Origin: Syntrophorhabdaceae bacterium
Lineage (GTDB): Bacteria > Desulfobacterota > Syntrophorhabdia > Syntrophorhabdales > Syntrophorhabdaceae
DNA: 64,000 nt
Reading direction: 5' to 3'
Assembly: GCA_028698615.1 (NCBI GenBank)
Contig: JAQVWF010000001.1
Location: 1 to 64,000, forward strand
A program made the translations under genes and the position numbers. Positions 26,242 to 37,041 of the stretch are shown here, in pieces; position 1 is the first letter of the stretch, and each line of letters opens with the position of its first letter. Below the pieces are notes generated by a model, which was not told where the DNA came from, made no database searches, and saw only the letters and a program-made list of their open reading frames with translations.

Positions 26242-27327
26242 ATGAAGATAGTACTAGATAAGAACACAATCCTGCAGCCAATATCCAAGATCGTGTCAAT
26301 AACGGAAAAAAGGTCCCTTATGCCCATTCTTTCCAACATTCTCATCGATTTTGGTAAGGAAAGAACCACCGTGTATTCCACGGACCTTGAGGTGAGCGCA
26401 ATCACGTATATAGATTTTACGACCGATGTGGAGAGAAAAGTCGTTGTCCATGGGAGAAAATTTCTCGAAATACTCAAGGAACTGGACAATGCGGAAATAG
26501 AGTTCATTTTTGAAGACAATGTTATGACCATCCGGCAGAAGATGACGGAGATCTCGCTGAGTCTTCAGGACCCGGAGGAATTTCCCGAAACAAAGGAGAT
26601 AACGGGTAAAGAAGAATTTACAATTCCGGGCAGCATCCTCCTCGAAATGATAGACAAGGTGGAATTTGCTGTTTCTGTTGACGAAACGCGTTACATACTG
26701 ACAGGCATGTATATGAGGGGTCAGGATGGCAAGGTGGCCGTGGTGGGGACGGACGGCTTTCGCATGGCCCTTTATCAGAAAGAGATCGATGGTCTTAATT
26801 CCTTCCAGGGCATGACCATTCCAAAAAGGTCGGTTGCGGAAGTGGAAAGAGCAATAGGAGAGAACGAAGAGGTCAGGATAGTCATTGATGAGAAACATGT
26901 GCAGTTCAGCACGGAAAAGATAAAGATCATATCGCGCATAATAGAGGGAAATTTTCCCGACTATGAAAATGTCCTCCCTTCGGGCAATACAAATATAGCT
27001 GAGGTTGAACGGGAATCCCTCTTCCGCGGGCTCAAGAAGGTTTCATCTATTATCGGGAGATCGGAGCCGGTGAAGATAACCTTTGCAGACAACACAATGA
27101 CGATAGAAGCCGAATCAGACATCGGCAGGGCAAAAGAGATCATCGGGATGAAATATGAAGGCGAAGAAACGACAATGAATTTTAACGTAAAGTTCCTTAT
27201 AGATGTGGTGACCCATCTTGCAAGTGATGAGGTAACGATAGCAGCGCCAAAAGCCTACGGAGCCGTCCTGTTCAGGTCAAAGGACATGGAGGGTTACAAA
27301 AATATAGTAATGCCGATAAGGATATGA
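26242..27327 (+). CDS. dnaN: DNA polymerase III beta sliding clamp
   Basis: 361-aa ring-forming processivity clamp for DNA polymerase III. The three repeated clamp domains are evident: N-terminal MKIVLDKNTILQPISKIVSI, middle TIPGSILLEMIDKVEFAVSVD near 130 and C-terminal ESLFRGLKKVSSI near 255, ending with YKNIVMPIRI, the usual C-terminal MPMR-like tail. The ATG has GAGGAG nine bases before it. gyrB follows after 3 bases; recF, often found between, is absent. Confidence 0.96.
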   Translation: MKIVLDKNTILQPISKIVSITEKRSLMPILSNILIDFGKERTTVYSTDLEVSAITYIDFTTDVERKVVVHGRKFLEILKELDNAEIEFIFEDNVMTIRQKMTEISLSLQDPEEFPETKEITGKEEFTIPGSILLEMIDKVEFAVSVDETRYILTGMYMRGQDGKVAVVGTDGFRMALYQKEIDGLNSFQGMTIPKRSVAEVERAIGENEEVRIVIDEKHVQFSTEKIKIISRIIEGNFPDYENVLPSGNTNIAEVERESLFRGLKKVSSIIGRSEPVKITFADNTMTIEAESDIGRAKEIIGMKYEGEETTMNFNVKFLIDVVTHLASDEVTIAAPKAYGAVLFRSKDMEGYKNIVMPIRI

Positions 27328-27330
27328 CAA

Positions 27331-29691
27331 ATGGGTGAATACGGAGCAGAAAGTATAAAAATCCTCGGCGGCCTCGACGCTGTCAGAAAAGTGCCGTCGA
27401 TGTACATCGGAAATACCAACGTTGAGGGTTTGCACCACCTCATTTATGAACTCGTGGACAACAGCGTGGACGAGGCGCTGGAGGGATACTGCAACAGGAT
27501 AGCAATAACGATCCACCGCGATAACAGCGTCACCGTTGAGGATAACGGCAGGGGCATACCCGTTGCCATGCATGCGGAGGAGAACATGTCGGCCCTCGAG
27601 GTCGTCCTCACGAAGCTGCATGCGGGGGGTAAGTTCGACAAGGATACATACCGTTACTCAGCAGGCCTGCACGGAGTGGGACTCTCCGTTGTCAACGCCC
27701 TGTCCGAATACCTCGAAATAGAGGTGAAAAGAGCCGGGCAGGTCTATTTTCAGCGTTACGAAAAGGGCAACAGGATGAACGATCTTTCCGTCATCGGCGA
27801 CACGGAAAGCACGGGCACAAAAGTCAAGTTCAAAGCAGATGGCACAATATTTGAGACAACGGAATACAGCTACGATACCCTGGCCCACAGGATGAGGGAA
27901 ATATCTTTTCTTAACAACGGCATCCATATCATCCTTAACGACGAGAGACGGGGAAGAAAACAGGATTTCAAGCATGAGGGCGGGATTCGGTCTTTTGTAA
28001 AATACCTTAACGCAAGCAAGACCGTCCTTTTTGATGAGCCGATGTATGTTACAAACTCGAAAGAGACCCTTGACCTCCTTGAGGTCGCGATCCAATATAA
28101 CGATGGTTATAACGAGAACATATACAGCTTTGTCAACAACGTTAACACCAAGGAGGGCGGAACACACGTTACGGGCTTCCGCGGGGCCCTCACCAGGTGC
28201 GTCAACGGTTTCATACAGAACAACATGCAGGGTAAGATCAAGGAAAATCTCAGCGGTGATGACATTAAGGAAGGCCTCGTCGCGGTGATTAACATAAAGG
28301 TCCAGAACCCGCAGTTCGAGGGACAGACGAAAACAAAACTTGGCAACAGCGAGATAAAGGGTGTCGTCGAATCCCTGTTGAACGAGAAGATAAGCGAGTA
28401 TCTTGAGCTGAACCCCCAGATCGCCAAGGCGATCATCGGCAAGGCGGTGGAGGCGCGGCGTGCCCGGGAAGCCGCAAAGAAGGCGAAAGACCTCGTGAAG
28501 AGCAAAAGCCTTATCGAGAACGGCGTGCTCCCGGGGAAACTGGCTGATTGCCAGGAAAGCGATCCCGCACAGTGTGAACTTTTCATCGTCGAGGGCGATT
28601 CCGCGGGCGGCTCGGCCAAGCAGGGGCGGAACAGGAAAACCCAGGCCATCCTGCCCCTGAGAGGCAAGATTCTGAACGTTGAAAAATCCAGGCAGGAAAA
28701 AGTGTTGACGAATCAGGAGATACGCAACATGTATCTTGCCCTGGGCATAGGCCCCGAGAGCAGGGGCCGGTTGCGCTACCACAAGGTCATCATCATGACC
28801 GATGCGGACGTGGACGGCTCCCACATCCGGACGCTCCTTCTCACCTTTTTCTATCGCCAGATGGCGGATCTTATCTCCGAGGGGCACCTTTTCATTGCCC
28901 AGCCACCGCTTTACAAGATAAAGGCTGGCGGCAAGGAGACCTATGCAAAGGACGAAGACGAGTTTGAACGCACCATAACCCAACGGGGCGTGGAGAAGAC
29001 CCGTTGCGCCGTGAATGGTTCGACACAGGAGGGTCCCGAGCTCGCCGAGAGGGTGGAAAAGATAAAGATCGTGGAGAGCTACGTGCGCAACTCCTATCAG
29101 GACGGAATTGACCGCGACGTGTCCATCGGACTGATGCGTTTCGACATAGCAAAGAGGGAAGATTTTCAGGACGAGGCAAAACTGGAGCAACTCGTTTCCC
29201 ATCTGACACCGGCGGGATACCGCTGCAAGATGATCAGGGATCGGGAGCACAACCTCTTCCTTGTCGAGGTTGAACCCCGCAACGGAAAGGGAAAAACGAT
29301 CCGCGTAGAATACGAAATGTGCACCGTCGGCGACTACGTCGAAGCTCACAGGGCTTATGCCGCAGTGAGAAGCTTCTACGAGGAAGGGGTGCGTGTCACG
29401 GAAGGGAACAAGCCGCCGCTCATCATGAACCCCGATGAGTTCCTTAAATACGTCTTGGACAAGGGAAAAGAAGCGATCAATATTCAGAGATACAAAGGCC
29501 TTGGCGAGATGAACGCCGAGCAGCTCTGGGAAACAACGATGAATCCCGAAAGAAGAAAGCTCGTGAAGGTAACAATGGAAGACACCGTTGCCGCCGACAA
29601 CGCCTTCACGGTCCTCATGGGCAACAATATTGAGATGCGGAGAGCTTTTATCGAGGAGAACGCCCTGAGCGTCAGAAACCTCGACATATGA
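27331..29691 (+). CDS. gyrB: DNA gyrase subunit B
   Basis: 786-aa ATPase subunit of DNA gyrase. The GHKL ATP-binding region shows YELVDNSVDEALEGYC near 35 and VEDNGRGIPV near 68. The TOPRIM part has FIVEGDSAGGSAKQGRNRKT near 415, and MTDADVDGSHIRTLLLTFFY near 490. The sequence ends ALSVRNLDI, matching the conserved GyrB end. Length agrees with the short-insert form. Directly after dnaN, with gyrA elsewhere. Confidence 0.96.
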   Translation: MGEYGAESIKILGGLDAVRKVPSMYIGNTNVEGLHHLIYELVDNSVDEALEGYCNRIAITIHRDNSVTVEDNGRGIPVAMHAEENMSALEVVLTKLHAGGKFDKDTYRYSAGLHGVGLSVVNALSEYLEIEVKRAGQVYFQRYEKGNRMNDLSVIGDTESTGTKVKFKADGTIFETTEYSYDTLAHRMREISFLNNGIHIILNDERRGRKQDFKHEGGIRSFVKYLNASKTVLFDEPMYVTNSKETLDLLEVAIQYNDGYNENIYSFVNNVNTKEGGTHVTGFRGALTRCVNGFIQNNMQGKIKENLSGDDIKEGLVAVINIKVQNPQFEGQTKTKLGNSEIKGVVESLLNEKISEYLELNPQIAKAIIGKAVEARRAREAAKKAKDLVKSKSLIENGVLPGKLADCQESDPAQCELFIVEGDSAGGSAKQGRNRKTQAILPLRGKILNVEKSRQEKVLTNQEIRNMYLALGIGPESRGRLRYHKVIIMTDADVDGSHIRTLLLTFFYRQMADLISEGHLFIAQPPLYKIKAGGKETYAKDEDEFERTITQRGVEKTRCAVNGSTQEGPELAERVEKIKIVESYVRNSYQDGIDRDVSIGLMRFDIAKREDFQDEAKLEQLVSHLTPAGYRCKMIRDREHNLFLVEVEPRNGKGKTIRVEYEMCTVGDYVEAHRAYAAVRSFYEEGVRVTEGNKPPLIMNPDEFLKYVLDKGKEAINIQRYKGLGEMNAEQLWETTMNPERRKLVKVTMEDTVAADNAFTVLMGNNIEMRRAFIEENALSVRNLDI

Positions 29692-30305
29692 TAACCATCG
29701 GCATAACCGGGATCATCGGCAGCGGAAAGACGACGGCCTCCACGGCCCTGAAGAACAAGGGCATTCCGGTAATAGACCTTGATTTTCTGGCCAGGAGAAC
29801 ACTCACTCTCACAGAGGTTCACGAGCAGATAGAGCGACAGCTGGGAAGCGGGTTTATCGTGGGCGGCGAGGTTATCGTGGAAAGGCTGCGGGACACCGTC
29901 TTCACGGACAAAGAAAGGCTGCGCAAGCTCGAACAGATAATTCACCCCCGGGTAAGGGCGCAGCTCTGGCAGATAGTGGGGGAGCTCGCCGAGGCAGGGA
30001 CGAGGGCGGTCGTTGTCGACGGACCCCTGCTTTTTGAAACGGGCCTTCACAGGGAACTCGACAAGACCGTTGTTGTCACCGCTGACATGGACGTCATTCG
30101 CGAAAGACTAAAGATACGGGGTATGGCCCCCGACGATATAGAAAAACGGATATCTCACCAGATACCGCTTCAGGAGAAAGAAAATGCAGCTGACTATGTG
30201 TTGTTCAATAACGGAACGAGAGAGGACCTCGACAAGAATATCGAGGATCTTCTGGAAAGGATTAACGAATGGGAGGTAAGAACTCGATGCACCTCAACGA
30301 CCTAA
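29688..30305 (+). CDS. coaE: dephospho-CoA kinase
   Basis: 205-aa enzyme for the last step of coenzyme A synthesis. The P-loop is [13 protein letters not shown] at residues 5-17, with [10 protein letters not shown] near 30 and [20 protein letters not shown] near 110. It starts inside the gyrB stop (ATGA) and its last 19 bases overlap the rho gene, so it belongs to the dnaA-to-prmC transcript. Confidence 0.9.
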   Translation: MITIGITGIIGSGKTTASTALKNKGIPVIDLDFLARRTLTLTEVHEQIERQLGSGFIVGGEVIVERLRDTVFTDKERLRKLEQIIHPRVRAQLWQIVGELAEAGTRAVVVDGPLLFETGLHRELDKTVVVTADMDVIRERLKIRGMAPDDIEKRISHQIPLQEKENAADYVLFNNGTREDLDKNIEDLLERINEWEVRTRCTSTT

Positions 30306-31540
30306 AAAGCAAGAAAATCGGAGAATTAACGCAGATAGCGCGGGATCTCAACATCGAGAACGCCTCGGGACTGAGAAAACAGGAGCTCATATTCGCCATC
30401 CTGCAGGCATATGTAGATAAGAACGAAAACGTATATGGAGAGGGGGTTCTCGAGATACTGTCCGAAGGCTTCGGCTTCTTGAGGTCCACGGACTCGAACT
30501 ACCTTCCCGGCCCCGACGACATATACGTTTCACCCTCGCAGATAAAGAAGTTCGGCCTCAGGACCGGGGACACGACGTCGGGCCAGATACGGCCGCCGAA
30601 GGACAACGAGAAGTATTTTGCCCTTCTCAAGGTGGAGTCCATAAATTTCGACGACCCCAGCGTCGTGCGGGACAAGATCATCTTTGACAACCTCACGCCC
30701 ATATACCCAAACGAGAGGGCGCAGCTCGAGACACTCCACGACAGCCTCTCAACAAGGGTGATGGACCTCTTCACGCCCATAGGGAAGGGACAGCGCGGGC
30801 TCATCGTCGCGCCGCCGAGGACAGGGAAGACCATGCTCCTTCAGGCCATAGCCAACAGCCTGACGAAGAACCACAAAGAGATCTATCTCATCGTTCTTCT
30901 CATCGACGAGCGGCCGGAGGAAGTTACGGACATGATGCGCTCCGTCAAGGGCGAGGTCATAAGCTCCACCTTTGATGAACCCGCAACGAGGCACGTCCAG
31001 GTTGCCGAGATTGTCATCGAGAAGGCGAAGAGACTCGTGGAGCACAAGAAAGATGTCGTCATCCTTCTCGACAGCATCACCCGTCTCGCCCGGGCCTACA
31101 ACACGGTGGTTCCCTCGAGCGGCAAGATACTCTCCGGCGGCATTGACGCGTCGGCCATGCAGAAACCGAGACGCTTCTTCGGGGCCGCCAAGAACATCGA
31201 AGAGGGGGGAAGCCTGACCATCATCGCCACCGCCCTCATCGACACGGGCTCACGAATGGACGAGGTCATCTTCGAAGAGTTCAAGGGAACGGGCAACTGC
31301 GAGATCTACCTCGACAGGAAACTGGCGGAGAAGAGGATATTCCCCGCCATAGACATCAACAAATCGGGCACCAGAAAAGAAGAGCTGCTCCTCGGGCCGA
31401 GCGACCTGCAGCGCATCTGGCTTTTGAGAAAGGTGCTCCAGCCAATGAACACGGTGGAGGCCATGGAGTTTCTCCTTGAAAAATTGGCCGATACGGATTC
31501 TAATAAAGACTTTCTCTATTCGATGAGCAAAGGAGGATAA
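30287..31540 (+). CDS. rho: transcription termination factor Rho
   Basis: 417-aa hexameric RNA helicase. The N-terminal Rho domain starts [16 protein letters not shown], followed by a cold-shock-like RNA-binding fold ([18 protein letters not shown]). The Walker A is [17 protein letters not shown] near 175. The start at 30287 is chosen over an ATG at 30269 because GGGAGGT precedes it at correct distance and the protein begins MHLNDLKSK. Length is typical of compact Rho without an insertion domain. Confidence 0.95.
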   Translation: MHLNDLKSKKIGELTQIARDLNIENASGLRKQELIFAILQAYVDKNENVYGEGVLEILSEGFGFLRSTDSNYLPGPDDIYVSPSQIKKFGLRTGDTTSGQIRPPKDNEKYFALLKVESINFDDPSVVRDKIIFDNLTPIYPNERAQLETLHDSLSTRVMDLFTPIGKGQRGLIVAPPRTGKTMLLQAIANSLTKNHKEIYLIVLLIDERPEEVTDMMRSVKGEVISSTFDEPATRHVQVAEIVIEKAKRLVEHKKDVVILLDSITRLARAYNTVVPSSGKILSGGIDASAMQKPRRFFGAAKNIEEGGSLTIIATALIDTGSRMDEVIFEEFKGTGNCEIYLDRKLAEKRIFPAIDINKSGTRKEELLLGPSDLQRIWLLRKVLQPMNTVEAMEFLLEKLADTDSNKDFLYSMSKGG

Positions 31541-31544
31541 GAAC

Positions 31545-31751
31545 ATGAAAAAGGGCATCCACCCGGAATTGAAAACAGCGACGGTGAAGTGCGCCTGCGG
31601 CCACACCTTCGAGACCATTTCCGTCAGGGACAAGATCAGCGTCGAAATATGCGCCAAGTGCCACCCCATCTTCACGGGCAAGGAAAAGCGCCTTGATTCC
31701 GCCGGCCAGGTCGAGAAGTTCGAAAGGAAGTACGGAAAGAAACAGAAGTAA
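31545..31751 (+). CDS. rpmE: ribosomal protein L31, zinc-binding type
   Basis: 68 aa. It starts [20 protein letters not shown] and later has [18 protein letters not shown]. The Cys set (CACG and CAKC) marks the C+ form that holds zinc. It lies just after rho, as in many bacteria, and its stop overlaps prfA start. Confidence 0.95.
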   Translation: MKKGIHPELKTATVKCACGHTFETISVRDKISVEICAKCHPIFTGKEKRLDSAGQVEKFERKYGKKQK

Positions 31752-32815
31752 TGTTCGGCAAACTCGCTGAGCTTGAAAAACGCTTCGAGGAGATCGAAGC
31801 GGACATGGTAAGGCCCGAAATCCTTTCCAACATGGAGGAGTACAGGAAGCTTGCGAAGGAGCGGACCGATCTCAAGGAGATCGTCGACGCCTATCGCCAG
31901 TGGAAGGCGGCATGCGTCGAGCACGAGAAGACATCGGAACTCCTAAGGCATGAGCCGGACGAAGAGATGAAGGATCTTGCGCGGGAAGAGCTTACCGAAC
32001 TCGCGAAGGAGATGGAAAGGATCGAAGGGGTCCTTACGGATAGCCTCCTGAGAAAGACGGAGAAACAGGCCAAAAGCATGTTTCTCGAGATACGGGCCGG
32101 CACCGGAGGAGAGGAGGCGGCGCTCTTCGCGCGGGACCTTTTCGCCTCCTACATGAAATTCGCCGAGCGCATGAAGTGGAAGGCGGAGATCATGAGTTCA
32201 AGCCCCTCCGACCTGGGCGGGTTGAAGGAAGTTATCGTTGTCATCGAGGGAAAGGACGCCTTCAATGCCCTGCGCTACGAGAGCGGCGTCCATCGCGTCC
32301 AGAGGGTGCCCGAGACGGAAGCCCAGGGAAGGATCCACACCTCGACGATCACCGTTGCCGTCCTCCCCGAGCCGGAAGAACTTGAAATAAACATCAATCC
32401 CGACGAGATACGCGTCGATCTTTTCCGCTCCAGCGGACCCGGCGGGCAGCACGTGAACACCACGGATTCGGCGGTGAGGCTTACCCACATACCGACGGGG
32501 ACGGTGGTCACGTGTCAGGACGAAAAGTCGCAGCATAAGAACAAGGCAAAGGCCATGCGTGTCCTTCGGGCCAGGATCAAGGAAAAGCTGGAAGGGGAAA
32601 AGGAACAGGAGATCTCCGACGAGCGGCGAAAGCAGGTGGGCACGGGCGAGCGCAGCGAGCGCATCAGGACCTATAATTTCCCCCAGGGACGCGTCACCGA
32701 CCACAGGATCGGCCTCACCCTGTACAAACTTCAGGATATTCTGAACGGGAACATCGAAGAGATAACGGGTCCCGTAACCGCACATTTCCGCTCGGAAACG
32801 CTCAGAAAAGGGTAA
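31751..32815 (+). CDS. prfA: peptide chain release factor 1
   Basis: 354-aa factor that ends translation at UAA and UAG. The peptidyl-tRNA hydrolysis motif GGQ is in [15 protein letters not shown] near residue 230, and [20 protein letters not shown] near 180 holds the PxT-type recognition region of RF1, distinct from RF2. No programmed frameshift is present, as expected for RF1. It is followed by prmC, whose product methylates this GGQ glutamine. Confidence 0.96.
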   Translation: MFGKLAELEKRFEEIEADMVRPEILSNMEEYRKLAKERTDLKEIVDAYRQWKAACVEHEKTSELLRHEPDEEMKDLAREELTELAKEMERIEGVLTDSLLRKTEKQAKSMFLEIRAGTGGEEAALFARDLFASYMKFAERMKWKAEIMSSSPSDLGGLKEVIVVIEGKDAFNALRYESGVHRVQRVPETEAQGRIHTSTITVAVLPEPEELEININPDEIRVDLFRSSGPGGQHVNTTDSAVRLTHIPTGTVVTCQDEKSQHKNKAKAMRVLRARIKEKLEGEKEQEISDERRKQVGTGERSERIRTYNFPQGRVTDHRIGLTLYKLQDILNGNIEEITGPVTAHFRSETLRKG

Positions 32816-32821
32816 ACGACA

Positions 32822-33640
32822 TTGAGGATCAGCCAGATCATCACCGGGGAGAAGGGTCTATCCAGAACGGATGTCGTTGCGGCGATCTGCCTTGCCTGCA
32901 ACCTCACGAAGGAGCAGGTCTTCTGCCACATGGACCGCGAGATGAACGAAGAAAGCCTTCGTTCTGTGCGAAGGGTCCTCGATGAGCGCAGCGCGGGCAG
33001 GCCCCTGGCATACATAACGGGGGTGCGGGAGTTCTTTTCCGAGACCTTTTCCGTCAATGAGGCCGTGCTGATACCCAGGCCCGAAACGGAGGTTCTCGTG
33101 GAAGAAGCGCTTGCTATCATCGGCAACAGAAAAGGTCTCTCCATCCTCGACATGGGCACGGGTTCCGGCGCGATCGGGATCATCATTGCCAAACACACCG
33201 GCAACAGGGTTGTGTGTGTCGACATATCCGAGGCGGCCCTGGCGGTGGCGCGCATAAACGCCTTGTCCATGGGGGTGGCGCGCGGGACGCGATTTGTCTG
33301 TAGCGATCTTTTCGGTGCCCTGCACGGAGGGACGCGGTTCGACATGATCCTGTCGAATCCCCCCTATGTGGCCGACGACGAGTGGGATGGTCTCATGGCG
33401 GACGTAAGGGACTTTGAGCCTCGATGCGCTCTTTGCGGCGGGAAAGGCGGGCTGGAGGTATACCGGCGCATCGCCGCCGAAGTGCCCGGGCGCCTCGCGC
33501 CGGGAGGCCACGTCCTTCTCGAGATTGGTTCCGCGCGGCAAGCGGCCGCTGTCGGGGGCATGCTCGAAGGGGCAGGGTTGCGCCTCAGCGTAAGAAAAGA
33601 CTATTCAGGCAGGGAAAGGGTGCTGGCAGGACATGGATAA
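32822..33640 (+). CDS. prmC: release factor glutamine methyltransferase
   Basis: 272-aa SAM-dependent enzyme that methylates the GGQ glutamine of release factors. Motif I ILDMGTGSGAIGIIIAK is near residue 110 and the catalytic NPPY in MILSNPPYVADDEW near 180. The start is a TTG at 32822, 6 bases after prfA; no ATG fits. The C-terminus overlaps murA by 8 bases. Gene order prfA-prmC supports the call. Confidence 0.93.
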   Translation: MRISQIITGEKGLSRTDVVAAICLACNLTKEQVFCHMDREMNEESLRSVRRVLDERSAGRPLAYITGVREFFSETFSVNEAVLIPRPETEVLVEEALAIIGNRKGLSILDMGTGSGAIGIIIAKHTGNRVVCVDISEAALAVARINALSMGVARGTRFVCSDLFGALHGGTRFDMILSNPPYVADDEWDGLMADVRDFEPRCALCGGKGGLEVYRRIAAEVPGRLAPGGHVLLEIGSARQAAAVGGMLEGAGLRLSVRKDYSGRERVLAGHG

Positions 33641-34907
33641 GTTCATTATAGAAGGCGGAGAGAGGCTCAAGGGGAAGGTTCGGATAAGCGGTTCGAAAAA
33701 CGCCGTTCTGCCCGTTCTCGCGGCCACGGTGCTTCAGAAGGGCGCCTACAGGATAGGAAACGTGCCCCGTCTCATGGACGTCGCCACGATGATGAAGCTT
33801 CTCGACCTCCTCGGCGCCAGGTGTGTCTGGCAAGACGAGCACACCATAGATATAGACAGCTCCGGGGTGGAGAACCATGTGGCGCCCTACGAGCTCGTCA
33901 AGAAGATGAGGGCGTCCGTCCTCGTTCTGGGGGCGCTCATCGGCGGCCTCAGGAAAGCGACCGTGTCCTATCCCGGGGGATGTGCCATAGGGGAGAGACC
34001 CATCGATCTCCACCTGAAAGGCTTGTCCGCACTGGGGTGCGATGTGGCGATACGGGAAGGGTATGTCGACGTCACGGCAAAAAAGCTTAAGGGAGCCCGC
34101 ATCGTCTTCGACACGGTGACCGTCGGCGGGACGGAGAACCTCCTCATGGCCGCCGTATTCGCCAAAGGGGAGACGCTCATAGAGAATGCCGCCCGCGAAC
34201 CCGAAGTGGTCGACCTTGCGAGGATGCTCAAGAAGATGGGAGCCCGCATCGACGGCGAGGGAACACCCGTTATACGGATACGGGGCGTAGGCGAACTTAC
34301 CCCCTGCGACTGGGATGTCATAGAGGACAGGATCGAGGCAGGAACGTTCCTTGCCGCCTGCGGTATGACGCGGGGAAACATCGTTCTCGAGAACTGCACG
34401 CCCGAACACATAAAGGCCGTGATCGACAAGCTCACGGAAACGGGCATGGAGATATCTTCCGACGGAAGGACGATCAAGGCGTCCATGTCGAAAAAGCGGC
34501 CGTTGGCCGTGGACATCACGACCGTGCCTTATCCGGGTTTTCCGACGGACATGCAGGCCCAGCTCATGGCGGCCATGACGACCTCCAGGGGGGTGAGCGC
34601 CATAACGGAGACCATATTCGAGAACAGGATGATGCACGCCGCCGAGCTTCGACGGATGGGGGCCGACATCAGGGTGGTCGGCAACACGGCCATTATCCAC
34701 GGCGTCGAATCCATATCGGGCGCGAAGGTGATGGCCACGGATTTGAGGGCAAGCGCATCGCTCATTATCGCGGGCCTTGCCGCCTACGGCAAGACCGAGG
34801 TTTCCCGCATATACCACATTGACCGGGGCTACGAGCGCATAGAGGAGAAGCTGAAGAACCTCGGCGCCAGGATCGAAAGGGTGAAAGATGAAAATATGGG
34901 AGCTTGA
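33633..34907 (+). CDS. murA: UDP-N-acetylglucosamine 1-carboxyvinyltransferase
   Basis: 424-aa first enzyme of peptidoglycan synthesis, adding enolpyruvate from PEP to UDP-GlcNAc. The start LKGKVRISGSKNAVLPVLAA is the family signature, and the active-site Cys lies in YPGGCAIGERPIDLHLKG, so the fosfomycin target residue is kept. The inside-out alpha/beta barrel repeats continue to LRASASLIIAGLAAYG. It overlaps prmC upstream and hisD (20 bases) downstream. Confidence 0.96.
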   Translation: MDKFIIEGGERLKGKVRISGSKNAVLPVLAATVLQKGAYRIGNVPRLMDVATMMKLLDLLGARCVWQDEHTIDIDSSGVENHVAPYELVKKMRASVLVLGALIGGLRKATVSYPGGCAIGERPIDLHLKGLSALGCDVAIREGYVDVTAKKLKGARIVFDTVTVGGTENLLMAAVFAKGETLIENAAREPEVVDLARMLKKMGARIDGEGTPVIRIRGVGELTPCDWDVIEDRIEAGTFLAACGMTRGNIVLENCTPEHIKAVIDKLTETGMEISSDGRTIKASMSKKRPLAVDITTVPYPGFPTDMQAQLMAAMTTSRGVSAITETIFENRMMHAAELRRMGADIRVVGNTAIIHGVESISGAKVMATDLRASASLIIAGLAAYGKTEVSRIYHIDRGYERIEEKLKNLGARIERVKDENMGA

Positions 34908-36165
34908 TGACGAGTACGACAGCCTCATATCCTTTGTCAAGACCGGCAGGGAAGGTAAGAAGCGTGATGTTCGTGAGGCGGTTTCTAAGATAAAGGAGGC
35001 GGTTCTTGCGCGCGGCGACAGGGCGCTCATAGATTTTTCCATGGCATGGGACCGCTGGGGCGGAGAACACCCGCTGAAGCTGACCGGCGAAGAGCTGGAC
35101 GAGGCGGCCTCGCGGGTACCCCGGAAAGATCTCACCATCCTCAAGGGGATGATCAGGAACGTCGCCTCCTACCATAAAGGACAGAAGATGCCGAAGCGGG
35201 TCTTCAAAAAGAAGGGCCTCCTCGTCGAGGAAGGCCCCGTGCCCGTCGAAAGCGTCATGGTCTATGTTCCCGGAGGGACGGCATCCTACCCTTCGTCGCT
35301 GATCATGGGGGCGCTGCCAGCACAAATAGCGGGCGTGAAAAAGATATATGTGGCCACCCCGGGGCCGGGAGGCGCCGTTAACGACCATGTTGCCGCGGCG
35401 GCAAAGCTCCTCGGTATCAGAGATATCTACCGCATCGGAGGGGCTCAGGCCGTGTACGCCTTTGCTTACGGGACAGGTTCGGTGCCGAAGGTGGACATGA
35501 TAGTCGGACCGGGGAATGCCTATGTGGAGGAGGCCAAGAGGGATGTCTATGGATCTGTCGGCATTGATATGCTTGCCGGGCCGACGGAGCTCGTCATACT
35601 TTGCACCGAGGCCCACTCGCCGAAAACAGTGGCCCTCGACATGTTCTCTCAGGCCGAGCACGACGAACTGGCGTCTGTGGGGCTCTTCTCCTCTTCCCGG
35701 GAGCACCTCGGTGAGGTCGGGCAATGCATCGAAGGCCTTATCGATGCGGCCACGCGCAGGGAAACCATCGGAAGGGCGCTTGAGGCGAACGGGTACATGG
35801 TGCATTTTACTGACCTTGCCCTCGCCGTCGAGGCGATAAACCGGATAGCTCCGGAACACATGGAGCTCATAGGTGATGAGGGCTGCGTTTCTTCCCTCCT
35901 TTATCCAGGCATTATCTATGTCGGCCCCCACACCCCCGTTGCCATGGGCGACTATTATATCGGTACGAACCACGTCCTTCCCACGGCCGGGGCAGGACGG
36001 TTTACCGGAGGGCTTTCCGTCGACCGGTTTACAAAGCGGAAGGTTGTTGTTAAAATAGACCGGACCTTCATCGAAACATATGGCGACCGCGCTGAACAGC
36101 TCGCGAGGATAGAGGGTCTGCCGGCGCATGCCGATGCAATAAAGGCACGAAAGGAGCTCCCATGA
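34888..36165 (+). CDS. hisD: histidinol dehydrogenase
   Basis: 425-aa NAD-dependent zinc enzyme that oxidises L-histidinol to histidine. FVPG-like [20 protein letters not shown] near 125, [13 protein letters not shown] near 190, [15 protein letters not shown] near 210 and QAEHDELA with zinc ligands near 255 are all in place. It heads a hisD-hisG-hisB-hisH cluster, joined to murA by a 20-base overlap. Confidence 0.96.
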   Translation: MKIWELDDEYDSLISFVKTGREGKKRDVREAVSKIKEAVLARGDRALIDFSMAWDRWGGEHPLKLTGEELDEAASRVPRKDLTILKGMIRNVASYHKGQKMPKRVFKKKGLLVEEGPVPVESVMVYVPGGTASYPSSLIMGALPAQIAGVKKIYVATPGPGGAVNDHVAAAAKLLGIRDIYRIGGAQAVYAFAYGTGSVPKVDMIVGPGNAYVEEAKRDVYGSVGIDMLAGPTELVILCTEAHSPKTVALDMFSQAEHDELASVGLFSSSREHLGEVGQCIEGLIDAATRRETIGRALEANGYMVHFTDLALAVEAINRIAPEHMELIGDEGCVSSLLYPGIIYVGPHTPVAMGDYYIGTNHVLPTAGAGRFTGGLSVDRFTKRKVVVKIDRTFIETYGDRAEQLARIEGLPAHADAIKARKELP

Positions 36166-37031
36166 AACTGAAGATCGGCCTGCCCAAGGGCAGCCTCCAG
36201 GAATCGACATTCAAACTTTTCAAGAACGCCGGGTATACCATCAAGCTCCGGGAACGCTCCTATGTTCCCATCATGGACGACAGCGAAATGGAAGGGCTCG
36301 TCATTCGGGCGCAGGAAATGGCCCGATACGTGGAGAATGGCATCCTCGACATGGGAATAACCGGTGCCGACTGGGTCATGGAGCAGGACGCAAAGGTAGT
36401 CGAGCTTGTTCGCCTTCGCTACGGCAAGGTCGGTTTCCGGGGCGTTAAATGGGTGGTGGCTGTGCCGAACAATTCGCCCATCAAGAAAGTGAAGGACCTT
36501 CAGGGAAAAAAAATAGCCACGGAGCTCGTGGGGTTCACGAAGAGGTACCTCAGGAAACAGGGCATCGAAGCCTCGGTCGAGTTCTCCTGGGGCGCCACGG
36601 AGGTCAAGCCCCCGCTTCTCGCCGACGCCATCGTCGAGGTGACCGAGACGGGGGCCTCTCTTGTTGCCAACAACCTCAGGATAGTGGAAACCATTCTCGA
36701 ATCGGAAACCGTTCTCATCGCGAACAGGAGCGCCTGGAAAGACCCCTGGAAAAAGAGGAAGATGGAGAATCTCGTCATCCTTTTGAAGGGAGCGCTTCTT
36801 GCCGAAGAGAAGGTGGGGCTCAAGATGAACATCCCCAGGAATAAGCTTGGCAGGGTCACGGAGATACTTCCTTCCCTGCACACGCCGACGGTGTCGAACC
36901 TTTCCGACGACAAATGGGTGGCCATCGAGGTTATCATCGACGAAAAGGTCGTCAGGGACATCATCCCCGATCTGAAACGGGCCGGGGCACAGGGGATCGT
37001 GGAATATCCTCTGAACAAGGTTATCGTGTAA
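36162..37031 (+). CDS. hisG: ATP phosphoribosyltransferase, long form
   Basis: 289-aa first enzyme of histidine synthesis, joining PRPP to ATP. It starts [20 protein letters not shown], has the PRPP-binding stretch [18 protein letters not shown] near 160, and carries an extra 75-residue C-terminal domain, so it is the long HisG_L form that is feedback-inhibited by histidine and needs no HisZ. It overlaps hisD by 4 bases. Confidence 0.95.
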   Translation: MKLKIGLPKGSLQESTFKLFKNAGYTIKLRERSYVPIMDDSEMEGLVIRAQEMARYVENGILDMGITGADWVMEQDAKVVELVRLRYGKVGFRGVKWVVAVPNNSPIKKVKDLQGKKIATELVGFTKRYLRKQGIEASVEFSWGATEVKPPLLADAIVEVTETGASLVANNLRIVETILESETVLIANRSAWKDPWKKRKMENLVILLKGALLAEEKVGLKMNIPRNKLGRVTEILPSLHTPTVSNLSDDKWVAIEVIIDEKVVRDIIPDLKRAGAQGIVEYPLNKVIV

Positions 37032-37041
37032 GGGGGGGGAC

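Noticed and set aside
27658-29349. 563-codon open frame on the minus strand
   Set aside because: Fully antisense to gyrB, with no recognisable domain or ribosome-binding site.
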